This document shows positions 22,377 to 35,844 of a DNA stretch of 64,000 bases, piece after piece. The stretch comes from Malachius bipustulatus (Eukaryota; Arthropoda; Insecta; Coleoptera; Melyridae), in assembly GCA_910589415.1 (NCBI GenBank), contig OU342639.1, forward strand, positions 7,634,268-7,698,267. Direction: 5' to 3'. The position numbers and the translations under genes were made by a program. Position 1 is the stretch's first letter. Every line of letters begins with the position of its first letter. The notes beneath the pieces are model-generated. The model had not been told where the DNA came from and did no database searches. It saw only the letters and a list, made by a program, of their open reading frames with translations.

Positions 22377-22981
22377 TCATGGAGTTTTATGGTCCAAAGT
22401 GTAACCTTTTACTACAACAAAAAAATGGAACCCAGTGCCGTAATCAGTGTCAACGTGAAACTCCACATAATCATATCCGACCCCTCCACCGATATAGCTT
22501 GGATAGCCTCCCTTTCCTTCAGGCACTTCATCATAAATTTTCACGCAAGTAATGTAAACTGGATCAGTGACGTGAACCTAGAAATTAGTTCAATAAAAAT
22601 TTGTGTTTTTAAAACACGTACAATAAAAATTAATACCTACCTTTATGTCTGCGGCCACATGACTTTTACCATCGTTATGAATGATAATATTTTCCTGATG
22701 TAACACCTTATTGTGATTATTGCAACGTCCAATGAAAAGGTGGTGAGGTTTACCAATTAATCTATGTTCAACTAAAATAACCAACGAATAAATAAAATAA
22801 TAAATAACATGTATCTGTATTCATTTAACATACTAGTTCCATTTGGCCGTTTTTCAACATCTATTGTACTAACAGTAGTATCTGCAGTATCAGATTCGGA
22901 ACTAATAACAGTTGGCAATCCATTGCAATAAAACAAATTCAGCAATAATAGAAAAATGCATAAATTTATAGCAACACCCAT
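22377..22981 (-). CDS. MBF2-family secreted protein, three exons
   Basis: Minus-strand exons 22981-22834, 22771-22641 and 22577-22377 join in frame (phases 1 and 0; GTATGT, GTAGGT donors; TTTTAG, TTCTAG acceptors) to give about 159 aa. The N-terminus MGVAINLCIFLLLLNLFYCNG is a signal peptide cleaved near residue 21. A Ser/Thr/Asp-rich linker follows (22-50). The domain (about 50-152) has the family pattern: a RLIGKPHHLF strand, DIKVHVTDPVYITCVKIYDE, the glycine turn GGYPSYIGGGVGYDYVEFHV, and TGFHFFVVVKGY. MBF2 was first described as a silkworm transcription co-activator, but most insect members carry signal peptides and are thought to be secreted (venom, saliva, haemolymph). The exact role here is unknown. 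The BEL insertion lies immediately 3'. Confidence 0.85.
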
Positions 22982-23215
22982 TTCATGTAATAAGTAGTCT
23001 AATAAGAGTAGAATTAAAATGACATCTAAGCGATTTCAAATATTTTTAAACAAGGATTATCACAGTATTGACCCCTGATTAAGTATATTTATTACTTTGG
23101 CATTCATTCATTAATTTACTACTTTGGAAAGCGAGTTATTTCTCACTTATTGGTATTATTAAAATTCAAGCCAGAATAGATTCAATCAGTCATTATCCAA
23201 GCAGTTACCAAATTG

Positions 23216-23222
23216 TATATAA
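23216..23222 (-). promoter_or_regulatory. Possible TATA box for the MBF2-like gene
   Basis: On the minus strand the sequence reads CTTATATACA about 235 bases before the ATG. Weak evidence: AT-rich DNA makes such matches common, and no initiator was identified. Confidence 0.2.
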
Positions 23223-23608
23223 GTATTTTTCAAAATTGTTGAATAGTTGAATTAATAATTGGAAATTTATAAGATTTTATTAATAATTTGTCAGTAAGGA
23301 CATTGCCTTTTCGTTATCAATTATTGTCATTATTATTTGAATAAATAAAAGGTCAAAACTTCCCATTGTCGCCGCCCTACTTTGAGTCTAAGGTTATTAA
23401 AAGCAGCGACAGATACAAAATTAAGTACGCCTTAACATGATATTTTATCTATTTGGTGTTGATATACTAATATTAAAATTTTATCAACTTTTACTCCAAT
23501 ATGTACCAGAACTTGTTTTAAAATTAACTACAATATGAGAATTCGAAAAATGCAATTATTTCTTTATTTTTGAGAGGAACTTCATTTTCTATCCAGTTCA
23601 TTCATAGG

Positions 23609-23948
23609 AAATCCAATGCAAATATTAAAATACCCCCTAATATTATCTCTCCGGTTCATTTTAGAGCAAAATTGTATGAGACTTTTTTGAAGGCCCTTGT
23701 AGGTACTCACGTGCAAAATATGAATAATTTTCATTCAGCAAATTAAGAGATATTTTGAAACACATTTTCTAAAGCAGCATTTTATTTTACAAATTATAGA
23801 AAATGTTTTTCAAAATATCTCTTAATTTGCTGAACAAAATTATTCATATTTTGCACGTGAGTACAAGGGCCTTCAAAAAAGTCTCATACAATTTTGCTCT
23901 AAAATGAACCAGGGAAATAATATTAGGGGGTATTGAAATTTGCATGGA
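23609..23948. repeat. ~340-bp near-perfect hairpin (foldback MITE)
   Basis: Arms of roughly 150-170 bp are inverted copies from AATGCAAAT...TACCCCCTAATATTAT at the left to its complement at 23920-23948. They pass through TTAGAGCAAAATTGTATGAG and CACGTGCAAAATATGAATAA to a loop near 23773-23800 (AAGCAGCATTTTATTTTACA). No coding frame spans it. If transcribed it would form a long double-stranded RNA stem. Confidence 0.85.
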
Positions 23949-23984
23949 ATGGGAGGGTCTACCGATGTAGTACCCGGTATACAG

Positions 23985-24336
23985 TGTTACCCAACAACAG
24001 ACGTCACGGTGGTGGTAGTTACCGGGGACGCCTGTAGGCGGCGACAGAGGTCTCTTCTGTCTAACACGGGGCCGTCAGACAGAGGGGGATTCTATCGTCG
24101 TGACAGGAGCGGCGAGGTGTCAATGTGTATCTGTCAGACGTCAGCTGTCAGGAGAGGGACAGGACACAGCTGATGGAAAAGAGGAGGGGGCATTCTTGGA
24201 CAAGCTGCGAGCGGAGACGGTTGCGAGTCGAGCTTAAGAAGCGAGTTCTTTGTTTATTGCCTTTTGTCATAATAAAAGCGTGTTTTCATCAAAAAGGCTA
24301 AGGTGTTATTTTTTTCTTCTAAATCCGGTAATAACA
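23985..24336 (+). repeat. Possible solo LTR
   Basis: About 350 bp, strikingly GC-rich at first (GTCACGGTGGTGGTAG), bounded by TGTTACC and GGTAATAACA, with AATAAA at 24272 and a downstream GTGTT/T-rich stretch as in an LTR R-U5. Flanking bases (TACAG and GTTAC) do not form a clear duplication, so this stays tentative. The 77-codon frame at 23940-24173 runs through it and is not taken as a gene. Confidence 0.4.
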
Positions 24337-24349
24337 GTTACAAAAGATA

Positions 24350-25070
24350 ATTGGTAAAACCAAATTTACAAAAAAAAAATTGTTTCAGAAGTGAAGACTT
24401 GGTGCAAATCATTAATTTAATTATTTTAGTTAAAATTATGAAGAAATTTAATTGTGCATAATGAGCCTCTATTGACGTTCTTTGGCTCCCCAGTACGTAA
24501 TTAGTCCAAAATGCGATACTCGTTGAACGTCCGTCCACAAATATAATTTATCTGGATGACTTCATGACATAATAAATCCCAAAATGATAAAAATGGTGTA
24601 GTCTCGCAGACTAAATAAATACACAGTTTAGAGTTATTTCATATTGTTCTTGAAACAAAATTTACTGGTAACGATGATTTCTCAGGTGTAAAATAAAAAA
24701 AAATTATGATATTAACAATGTATTAGAAATTACATTAAAAAAGTAAAGGTAGCGAATGTTCAAAGTAAATTTCATAGATAGTAAAATAGATTTACATATT
24801 TTGAAACTAACTGATATGGTTGAAAATTTATTATTTTATATACACGCCTTCAAAAATTTATTTAAAAAAATTATGTAACAATCATTGCACGAAGTTAGTT
24901 TCAAAATACAATTAATTAATTACCTACATAACAATAATAATTACTACTTAACTTGCAGAAATTGAAATTTAACATCGAATTAAACGCATAAACTATTACC
25001 TTTGTCAATCGCATGTATAAATATATAAGCAAAAATCTTTACAACATCAAATAATCACAAATAATAGTGA
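24350..25070. other. Intergenic, no gene seen
   Basis: Very AT-rich, no credible frame or repeat boundary. Confidence 0.45.
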
Positions 25071-25076
25071 TTAATT

Positions 25077-25528
25077 GGGGATGTGCCGAACCGCCGAATA
25101 CCCAAGCTTCGGCCCGAAATTGCGTCGAATCGCCTAATGTTCGGCAAAAAGTTCGGCTGAACTTATAAATAAAGCAAATCACAGAAAAATTCCCATCGAA
25201 CTGAAAATTTATATAGTTAGCTTTCAAACAAATCAGTACAAGACATAAAATATCAAAACTTCCCGTCAATCCCGCTTGTGATAAAATGTTATTCACGATA
25301 AAATATCAAAAAACTATTTTTCAAATTTAGAGATGTTAACTTTCCTAGTGCCGGGAGCGCTTCATAACTGCGTTATGGGCCCTGCACAAGTTTGATTATT
25401 TATATTTAGGGTAAAATATTCTGTTATATAATTTATGAATAAACACGAATATTCTATAGGGGTTTACGTAAAAGTAACATTCTGAAAAAGTTCGGCAAAA
25501 TAATATCAAAATATTCGGCACATCCCTA
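25077..25528. mobile_element. hAT-type MITE, GGGATGTGCCGAA ends
   Basis: Left end GGGGATGTGCCGAACCGCC and right end ATATTCGGCACATCCCTA are inverted. CGGCAAAAAGTTCGGC near 25141 and AAGTTCGGCAAAA near 25490 pair further in. Such GATGTGCCGA termini are familiar from hAT-family miniature elements (inferred). About 450 bp, non-coding. The 8-bp target duplication could not be fixed. Confidence 0.65.
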
Positions 25529-26418
25529 TTATTAATATTTGTCTGCAGAATTCAACATACATTAATCAACAATGGAAGAACGATAATTTTTCTGAAAGTA
25601 AACAAGGTTGCAGGATTATGAGAGATCAAGAAAAAAAATTTAAATAGACAGACAATGGCGTTCACTATTATTATTTATCGGCCTTCTCTTTCACAATCCT
25701 TGAAGTAATCATTATTATTCAAATTATTCAAACGCCAAAGTCTTGGCAAATTTTTCCCATCACAATACTTCAGTTGTGATCCATTTTTAAGTTACAACTC
25801 GAAAAATTTCTAATATTAGCAGTTTCTTATGTGCACAAATGATTTGTTGATATTTATTGAAAGAGAACAAGCATTTCTCTGATGCTTGGTTATTACTTCT
25901 AATCTCTAGATAATTAAAGTGAAACAAATTTATTTCACTTTAGACCTTTTATCACATATGGCATATGTACAAACTTTAAAACAAATGAGATTCGCCAAAT
26001 AAGTTAAGCCAAACTTTCTTGTCGTTTTAAAACAAGAACTGTCAATTTGACACATCGATGCCACTTTCGAGTCAGAACTTATCACTAAAAACGCTTACGA
26101 TCTTTTTGAGTATTATTTTTTTAGCTAACAATTTCATGTCCCACTTTGATGTCAGAACATATCACTAAAAACTCTTACGTATCGAGCATTATTTTTTTAT
26201 GCTTACGATTTCATTTCCAATATATACATACATACTAAATAATAAATTACAATTGAAAGTATAACATAAATTACATACTAATGTTTCGTTCTATGACCAT
26301 GTTGAATTACAAATTTATCCCGGTTAACCAAACAACTCCATTAATCAACTTACATAAAACAATGATTGACAAATATAGCTCTCTAAGAAAAGTGACATCA
26401 CTAATCAAATCAGATATG
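25529..26418. other. Presumed CHIC 3' UTR and intergenic
   Basis: Contains a diverged ~85-bp tandem duplication at about 26045-26215 (units share TCAGAACATATCACTAAAAA and TTACGAT). The polyadenylation site of the CHIC gene, read leftwards, is expected here, but no signal stands out. Confidence 0.4.
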
Positions 26419-29009
<2,591 letters not shown>

Positions 29010-29322
29010 GTGTCTGCAAAATATATCTATTATTAATATTTAATACATAGAAAAACTGAAAAACATTCAATCTTGGTTTTAAATACCATATTATTCATTG
29101 GGATAAGTATTGTGTGGCCATGTGCATATACCTTCCATGTCATTTTTAGATAAAAAACAGACAGCTTCTATGGAGATAAGAATCAGTAGATAAAACATAC
29201 AATACCTGAGTTTATAATAGAAGCTACGAACTTTAAAATCTCGATCGAGTATCAGGTACTTAGGTAAGTTTAAGAAGGTAGGTACATACAAAGGATTAAG
29301 TAATTTCAGTGAGATCGCTTAC

Positions 29323-29620
29323 CTTGAAAATGGTAAATGGTAAGCTGGAAGAAATAAATTTGTTTCTCTACACTTCTTTGCCAAATCTTCTTTCTATTCA
29401 TTTAAAATTGATGCTGTAGAATCGTGACACATGTTTGTTTTTCTGCTTTGTTACTTTGTTTACAATATTTCCATAATTAGATATAATTCTACAAATTACA
29501 AAAATGTTTGGCAAATAAACATGATGATAATTCATAACATAACTGAACTGCCACTGCACTGCCACTGCGCCACTGCTGACTGAGCCTCACGCCTCACGCC
29601 ACACAGACACAGGGGCCAGC
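29323..29620 (-). other. Candidate CHIC 5' UTR exon and promoter region
   Basis: Minus-strand reading shows a good donor (TTCAAG|GTAAGCGA) at 29322-29321, which could splice to the acceptor at 29014-29015 just before the CHIC ATG. The transcription start is not visible. The GC-richer CCACTGCACTGCCACTGCGC stretch near 29550-29590 may be promoter-proximal. Confidence 0.4.
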
Positions 29621-30284
29621 CACGATACACTTCGATAGACGATGACGCGCAGGCTGCGTTCCGGTCTTGTGACGTCACGTGGTTCTAAGACTTACACATT
29701 AGATTGCTAATATCTTTTTTATTGTAAGGAATAAATAAATATATCCTTGTAGGCTTGCATAAGTCGGCAACAGCTATTCATTTAACGTTTTAAAAATTTT
29801 CACGGCCAACTAAATTTTCGTACCAAACGACATAAAAAAACAATATGGCGGCTATAAGAAAAACAAAAGTTGACTATGAAAACTCTGGGATTTAGTTGAC
29901 CTGACCTGAACTGACCTGACCTGACTTTCCCAGAGTTTTCATAGTCAACTTTTGTTTTTCTTATAGCCGCCATATTGTTTTTTATGTCCTTTGGTACAAA
30001 AAAAATCAGGAAAATCAAAAATCAATAACATTAAAAAATTAGTAAAAATTTCATTCTACTTTTTTCGAAAAAAATTAAAGATTTTTCTATAATAGATCTA
30101 GCACAAAGAAAAACGCAAGCAAAAAGGATGGAAGCATAATATAATGTGACATTTATTTTATAAACAACTTCGCCGCGATTAATACTTTAAGTGAAAATAA
30201 AACCACATGACGTCATTGCGCAGTAATAACCAAAATAGTAACAGTAATCGGCATACCGTGTATATTATGTGTATTATATTTTTA
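29621..30284 (-). mobile_element. MITE family B, copy 1, with internal inverted duplication
   Basis: Left end CACGATACACTTCGATAGAC and right end ATCGGCATACCGTGTATA match family B copies at 30394 and 33535 but in opposite orientation. Internally, 29815-29895 (TACCAAACGACATAAAAAAA, ATGGCGGCTATAAGAAAAAC) is repeated inverted at 29928-30000, separated by a CTGACCTGACCTGAACTGAC run, giving an extra ~75-bp hairpin absent from the other copies. No target duplication remains. Confidence 0.8.
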
Positions 30285-30393
30285 CATTAAAAATATATTT
30301 TAGTTTAAAATAAAACAGAATTAATACCTATTTAGCAGTTTTATTAGCAATAACAACCATTTTCTGTTCTACAATCATTAGGTTAGAACTAGG

Positions 30394-31764
30394 CACGATA
30401 CACATATACACGGTATGCCGATTGCTGTTACTATTTTGGTAATTACTGCGCAATGACGTCATGTGGTTTTATTTTGACTTAAAGTTTTAACAAATACCTT
30501 AAAATATTTCGTATTTGGTATTAATCGCGGCGAGATTGTTTATAAAATAAATGTCAAATTATATTGCTTCCATCCTTTTTGCTTGTGTTTTTCTTTGTGC
30601 TAGATTTATTATAGAAAAATCTTTAATTTTTTTTCGAAAAAAGTAAAATAAAATTTTTACAATTTTTTCAAATGTTATTGATTTTTGATTTTCATGATTT
30701 TTTTTGTACCAAACGACATAAAAAAGAATATGGCGTCTATAAAAAAACAAAAGTTGACTATGAAAACTCTAAGATTAAGTTGTCCTGGAAAATTTTTAAA
30801 ACGTTAAATGGATAGCTGCTGCCGACTTATGCAAGCCTACAAAGAATTATCTATTTGTTCTTGATAATAAAAAAGATATGAGCAATCTCATGTGTAATAT
30901 TTGATCCACGTGACGTCACAAGACCGGAACGCAGCCTGCGCGTCTATCGTCTATCGGCATACCGTGTATATGTGTATCCTGGGGTACGTTCATAATAAAC
31001 GCCGTGTGCACACGGCGACGTCCTAACCCGTTCATAATAACATTGGGTAAAGAGTTACATCGTTCAGAATGAACGCCGTGCGATCGCACGGTAGACAACT
31101 TTTCATCCCAAGAAATTATATGGATGAAAAACGCCCGTCATGCGCAGCAGCAAAAACGAGCGGTTATTCGTGATTTATTAAATATGAAATTATGAAATAT
31201 TATTAGGTTAGAAATTATTGGAGAATGGAGATGTAGAAATAGAATCTGATTCAAGTTCGATTTAATAATTATTGTTCGTTCCACCGTCCGTTTTTGGTTT
31301 TAATTAGGTATATTTGTTATGTGGATAGTTTTGTTAAAATACCTATAAAACCTAAAATGGAAAACATAAAATATAAAGCCTCTAATAAGTACAGAGTCGC
31401 ATTCATCATCACTATCTTCGAAGTCATCATAAAAATCTGATTATTTATAATTATTATAAACGAAGCTACAATTATTGCTACCTTGTTTAATATTCAGATC
31501 AATTTTAATTTCCTGACCGAAATCTGTTATATATGAATTAAAATAAATTATAACATCAACATTTAAGGACGAACGGGAAATTGAAATTACACGACTCGCG
31601 TGATTGAAAAGTATTTATTACTGAAAAAAAATTAGGTTATGTACAACTACTGTCGAAAACTTCTCTGAGAGCGTTCACTTTAAAACAACACACCAGGAAC
31701 GCTCGGTAATTCGCCCGGTAGGTTGTTTATCATTCACACGGCGTTTATTATGAACGCCCTCCAG
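30394..31764 (+). mobile_element. MITE family B, copy 2, carrying a nested element
   Basis: Starts CACGATACACATATACACGG and reaches ATACCGTGTATATGTGTATC at 30978, where another inverted-repeat element begins and runs to 31764. The whole block is bounded by an exact 8-bp duplication GAACTAGG (30386-30393 and 31765-31772). So family B makes 8-bp duplications, as hAT or P superfamily transposases do. The last three bases of the family terminus (GTG) are missing at the junction. Confidence 0.85.
30979..31764. mobile_element. Inverted-repeat element, ~786 bp, nested at a MITE end
   Basis: 30979-31008 and 31735-31764 are inverted copies with three mismatches in 30 (shared core CGTTCATAATAAACGCCGTG). 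More GAACGCCGTGCGATCGCACG-like palindromic sequence lies just inside. No coding frame, so non-autonomous. Its own target duplication is not visible because it abuts the GAACTAGG duplication of the host MITE. Confidence 0.75.
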
Positions 31765-31903
31765 GAACTAGGTATATCTGTGTATGATGACAACTATGAC
31801 AAGTGACAAGCAATAAGTCGAGTGTCACAATTCACACAAGTGTGAAATTTCTTTTCCGCACGTGCTACACACAGTACTTTTCCTACGACCACAATTTAAT
31901 AGA

Positions 31904-32116
31904 TTAATTATTTAACAAATTTAACACATAAATTATTTTTTCTGACAATGCTCTGCTTTTATGACCTTTTCTCCAATTTATGAAATGTTTATAAGCAGAT
32001 TCGTATTTTTCTCTCGAAACTATAGGTAGCAAATTCAAAGAACACAAACCTGCTTGTTTTCTGACTTCAGCAGGTGGTGTATTTTCTGCTTCAGATTCAG
32101 AGGAATCACAATCCAT
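31904..32116 (-). pseudogene. N-terminal fragment of Crypton-like tyrosine recombinase protein (tentative)
   Basis: A 70-codon minus-strand frame begins MDCDSSESEAENTPPAEV and continues LPIVSREKYESAYKHFINWR then SEKIIYVLNLLNN. The acidic start followed by a 'S-x-x-x-Y-x-x-x-Y-x-x-F-x-x-W' helix pattern is what I associate with the N-terminal core-binding region of insect Crypton-related tyrosine recombinase proteins. The recombinase domain does not follow in any frame. It may be a truncated relic or the first exon of a gene whose other exons are lost. Family call is by memory of pattern only. Confidence 0.35.
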
Positions 32117-33290
32117 TATAATGATAGGTAACTAAAGTTTATTTTTTCGGACTACCTAGGTAGGTACGTATTATTTTCAATTCGACCAATGACTTTTTAA
32201 TATATTACTATTATATACTGTTAAATCATTGAATTCTACCGACAATATTATTATTATTTATTATTAGACTCTGTATCTAAACTAAAAATAAAGTGACGTG
32301 GAGCGTGTAGACGTGGTAGATATGCAACTTCCACGCAACGCAGGCGCAGTCGTGGATTGAAGTTAGAGGTGTGCGAGTTTTCACGTTCGTGAATTTGATT
32401 TGAACGCTACCAATGCTGTTATTAGCGATCAACTCGTAAATTTTAATAATTACGCCAAAAGAGTAAGTATATTATATTTTATAGTCTTGTCGGGTTCTAT
32501 CTTATCCCATTTGTGTTTATTTTATTACCTTGAAGCTTTAATGAATAGTTATTTCATTAACAATAAGTAACAGTGAGTACTCAGTTACCGCCCATCACTA
32601 TTGTTTATATTAAAACTGTACGGAAACGATTTTTGGCTATGCGTCATGTCACTTTGTCACACAGTTTTGGATACGTGAGAAATCTGCTAGTTTGTGCACA
32701 AAAAACGATGCGCAAAGTAGTGTTTTGTATAATGGTCGTAGGAAAAAGACATTTTTGCTTGCTGCATTCATGAAGCACTGTCTGGCACTATCAACTGTCA
32801 ACTGACAAAACAAGCACCACTCATAACCAGACTCGATATGACGAAAAAAACGGAAGAAGGCGAATTTTCAAAAATCATTTTATGGATAGAGTTAGAAATC
32901 GCTATTATTATTTATATGTAAATAAATAAAAAATTCAATGTAACTTGAAGCCGTAAATAAACCATATGATCAACACTACCTATATTGGATATTTAAAAAA
33001 AAAATTTCAATAAAATTGAATTTTTTTTTTATGAATATTTAGTAAAAGTTCTAGGGAAAAAATATGTTCATGTAATAGAAAATTTAGGCTATACATTTCA
33101 ATTTCAAATGACATTTACATTACATTTTATTCAGATTTTAAAATTTCAGAGGAGACTTATCTGAATAAGTTGAAGTTTGAGGGGAAGCGGAGGGGGTTGC
33201 GAATAAAAATAGTTTTAAACAAGCATCCACGGGTTTTTTTAATTAGGTTCAAAAATTATTCATTTTTCTCTAAGGTAACTTATTATGCGG

Positions 33291-33326
33291 AATTTTAACG
33301 CTGTCTTTAAAGACAGCGTTAAAATT
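33291..33326. repeat. Perfect 36-bp palindrome
   Basis: AATTTTAACGCTGTCTTT is followed without spacer by its exact reverse complement. Could be a cruciform or the core of a lost element. Confidence 0.85.
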
Positions 33327-34679
33327 TATAGTGAATATATATTATTTTTACCCACAAATATTTACTTTCAGGTGGGTTCAAATGTTTTTCAATGTTTTCG
33401 TTTAGCTAGCACAATTGTCACACACATGACGTCATGCGCAACGCGGACCAGTTTTCAGTCTCAGAGCTGTTATGCCGTTGTGTTATCAGTTATCACTTAC
33501 TAGATTCTACTCTACTTCTCTACCTCTACTGAAGCACGATACACATATTCTATACGGTATGCCGATTGCTGTTACTATTTTGGTTATTACTGCGCAATGA
33601 CGTCATGTGGTTTTATTTTGACTGAAAGTATTAATCGCGGCGAGGTTGTTTATAAAATAAATGTCACATTATATTGATTCCATCCTTTTTGCTTGTGTCT
33701 TCTTTGTGCTTAGATCTATTATAGAAAAGTAATTTTTTTCGAAAAAAGTAGAATGAAATTTTTACAAATATTTTAATGTTATTGATTTTTATTTTTAATT
33801 ATTTTTTATAGCGAACGACATAAAAAAAAAACAATACGGCGGCTATAAGAAATAAGAAAATCAAAAGTTGACTATGAAAACTCTGGGATTTAGTTGGCCT
33901 TGAAAATTTTTAAAACGTTAAATGGATAGCTGTTACCGACTTATGTAAGCCTACAAAGAATTATTTATTTATTGAGCAATCTCATGCGTAGTCTTCTAAC
34001 CGCGTGACGTCAGAAGACCGGAACGCAGCCTGCGCAGTCATAGTCTATCGGCATACCGTGTATTTACCCTTAGACCAGGAAAAAGAGGGGATGCGTAAGA
34101 GAAATGTGAGGTTTTAGGCTTTATCGATCGTCTTCCGTCTTCGTCTCTTCGTCATTCGTCGTCCATGTTTTGGTACTTTTGGTGTCAGATCAGAAGTTCA
34201 ACGTGGTGCTTTTATTATACAAAGTGTTTTTATTAATTTTTTTTGTATTCTTGTGATATAAAGACTGTTTGATTGTATCAACTAAGAAAGATGGTGCAGT
34301 GTTCGGCTTATGGATGTAAAAGCCGCAGTGAAAAAAAAGAGGCAGAAGTCACATTCCACAGGTAAAAAACCTTCTAATAGTAATGCATTTCTCTGAAAAT
34401 TTCCAAATTATTTATGTTATTTGAACTTTCAATTACTTGACTGCATATAATATGTTTGGAAGAATGGTCAAATTTACCTATAAAACTTACTTTCAGTTAG
34501 ATTTTTGCGGTTTTTCGTTTGTATCTAAATTAAATCCAATGATCAAGGTCCAGGGCGATTCACCTGCCAGTGGCGTCGGCTGGTTGAAAGTTGAATAAAT
34601 TGTAAATTTTTGTAGTTTAAACGTTGTCAACCCTTATTTTGTAGACTTGGTTTGATTAATCATTGTTGAATAAAATTGT

Positions 34680-34852
34680 CTAATAATTTATTCTATTTTA
34701 CCATGAAGCTTATTTAAAAAGGTTATATTTACGACACGTGTTTCGTTCCTACAATAATTTCCCGTTGATGGAAATAGTCATCTCGGAAACACATCTCGCA
34801 AATATAACCATTTTAAATAAATTTCATAGTAGAATAAGCTTTTATTATTATT
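34680..34852. repeat. Small foldback in THAP intron
   Basis: TTATTCTATTTTACCATGAA, GGTTATATTTACGACACGTG and TTTCG on the left pair imperfectly with CGGAAACACATCTCGCAAAT, ATAACCATTTTAAATAAATT and ATAGTAGAATAAG on the right. About 170 bp, non-coding. Confidence 0.6.
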
Positions 34853-34872
34853 AAATTATTAGGCAATAATAA

Positions 34873-35143
34873 GGTTATCCTGTTGTTTAGTCTTCCAAAA
34901 CACCCCTCACATGCCCATTCCACTTTTTCCACTTGCGTCTCTCACAGCAGTCACAGTGTTGCTGCATTAAATCAGGTCTTTGGTCAGGGTAGGTTTTTTT
35001 TTAATTTTAGGGACATTTAAAGGAAAAAAAACCTACCCTGACCAAAGACCTGATTTAATGCAGCAACCCTGTGAGCGACGCGAGTGGAAAAAGTGGAATG
35101 GGCATGTGAGGGGTGTTTTGGAAGACTAAACAACAGGATTACC
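34873..35143. mobile_element. Hairpin MITE family A, copy 2
   Basis: GGTTATCCTGTTGTTTAGTC at the left and GACTAAACAACAGGATTACC at the right. Both arms continue for over 100 bp each. It is flanked by AATAATAA (34865-34872 and 35144-35151), an 8-bp duplication, though a low-complexity one. It sits in the intron of the THAP gene. About 271 bp and very similar to 28607-28876. Confidence 0.9.
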
Positions 35144-35844
35144 AATAATAATTATTATTGTTTCTATTTAACAAATTGTATAATATTTTATACACTGATT
35201 TGTCAGTATTGAATGAATATACAGTTGGGCCATCTGAAACCCCTGCTAGGTAACTTGCTTAGGTCTGATCAGTTGTACCTAGAAAAAAATTCAAATAATA
35301 GTTGTGGCTTGTGGTAAATCACCCATCATCTTCCAAAATTATTTTGAGTTATACAGGATCTTTATGTGCCAGACATAACTTTGTTTTTTTAAATGGAAGG
35401 AATACTCCATATGTTAAAAAATTTTTGAGTTGTTTTTATAATGACTTTGACTAACTTTGGTCCATACTGTACCTCCTCCAAATATTCAGTCTTTATTTTT
35501 TAACACCCCTGCTTATATGATAGCGGAGTGCAAGTGTGCAAGTGACCCCTGAATGAAAAATATTGACACTTATTTTTTTATAGATTTCCTCTCAAGAACC
35601 CTCAAAGAACAAGCCTTTGGACCAAAAAAATGAATTTGGCCAACTGGAGCCCGACAAAAAACGATAGGCTGTGTTCCAAACATTTTGAGAAGCAATCATT
35701 CTATCGCATTGGAGACAGAACGTGCCTTTTGGATGATGCTGTGCCGACAATATTTTCAGAACTTCCGAATCCAAATCTACATAAGGAAGAAAACGAAACT
35801 CCTAGAAAAAAGAAGCTTCGCAACAATTTTATAAAAGTCATTTT

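Larger units (their letters stand above)
31773..33526. other. Intergenic with one relic frame
   Basis: Apart from the recombinase-like frame at 31904-32116 and the palindrome at 33291-33326, nothing is recognised. A short shared motif TTTTCCTACGACCA occurs inverted at 31877 and 32726 but is too short to define an element. Confidence 0.4.

Noticed and set aside
23940..24173. 77-codon GC-rich plus-strand frame
   Set aside because: Overlaps the possible solo LTR; no conserved features, and high Arg/Gly content follows from base composition.
31865..32745. Inverted TTTTCCTACGACCA motifs as ends of an element around the recombinase-like frame
   Set aside because: Only ~15 bases match, with no extension or target duplication; expected by chance at this scale.
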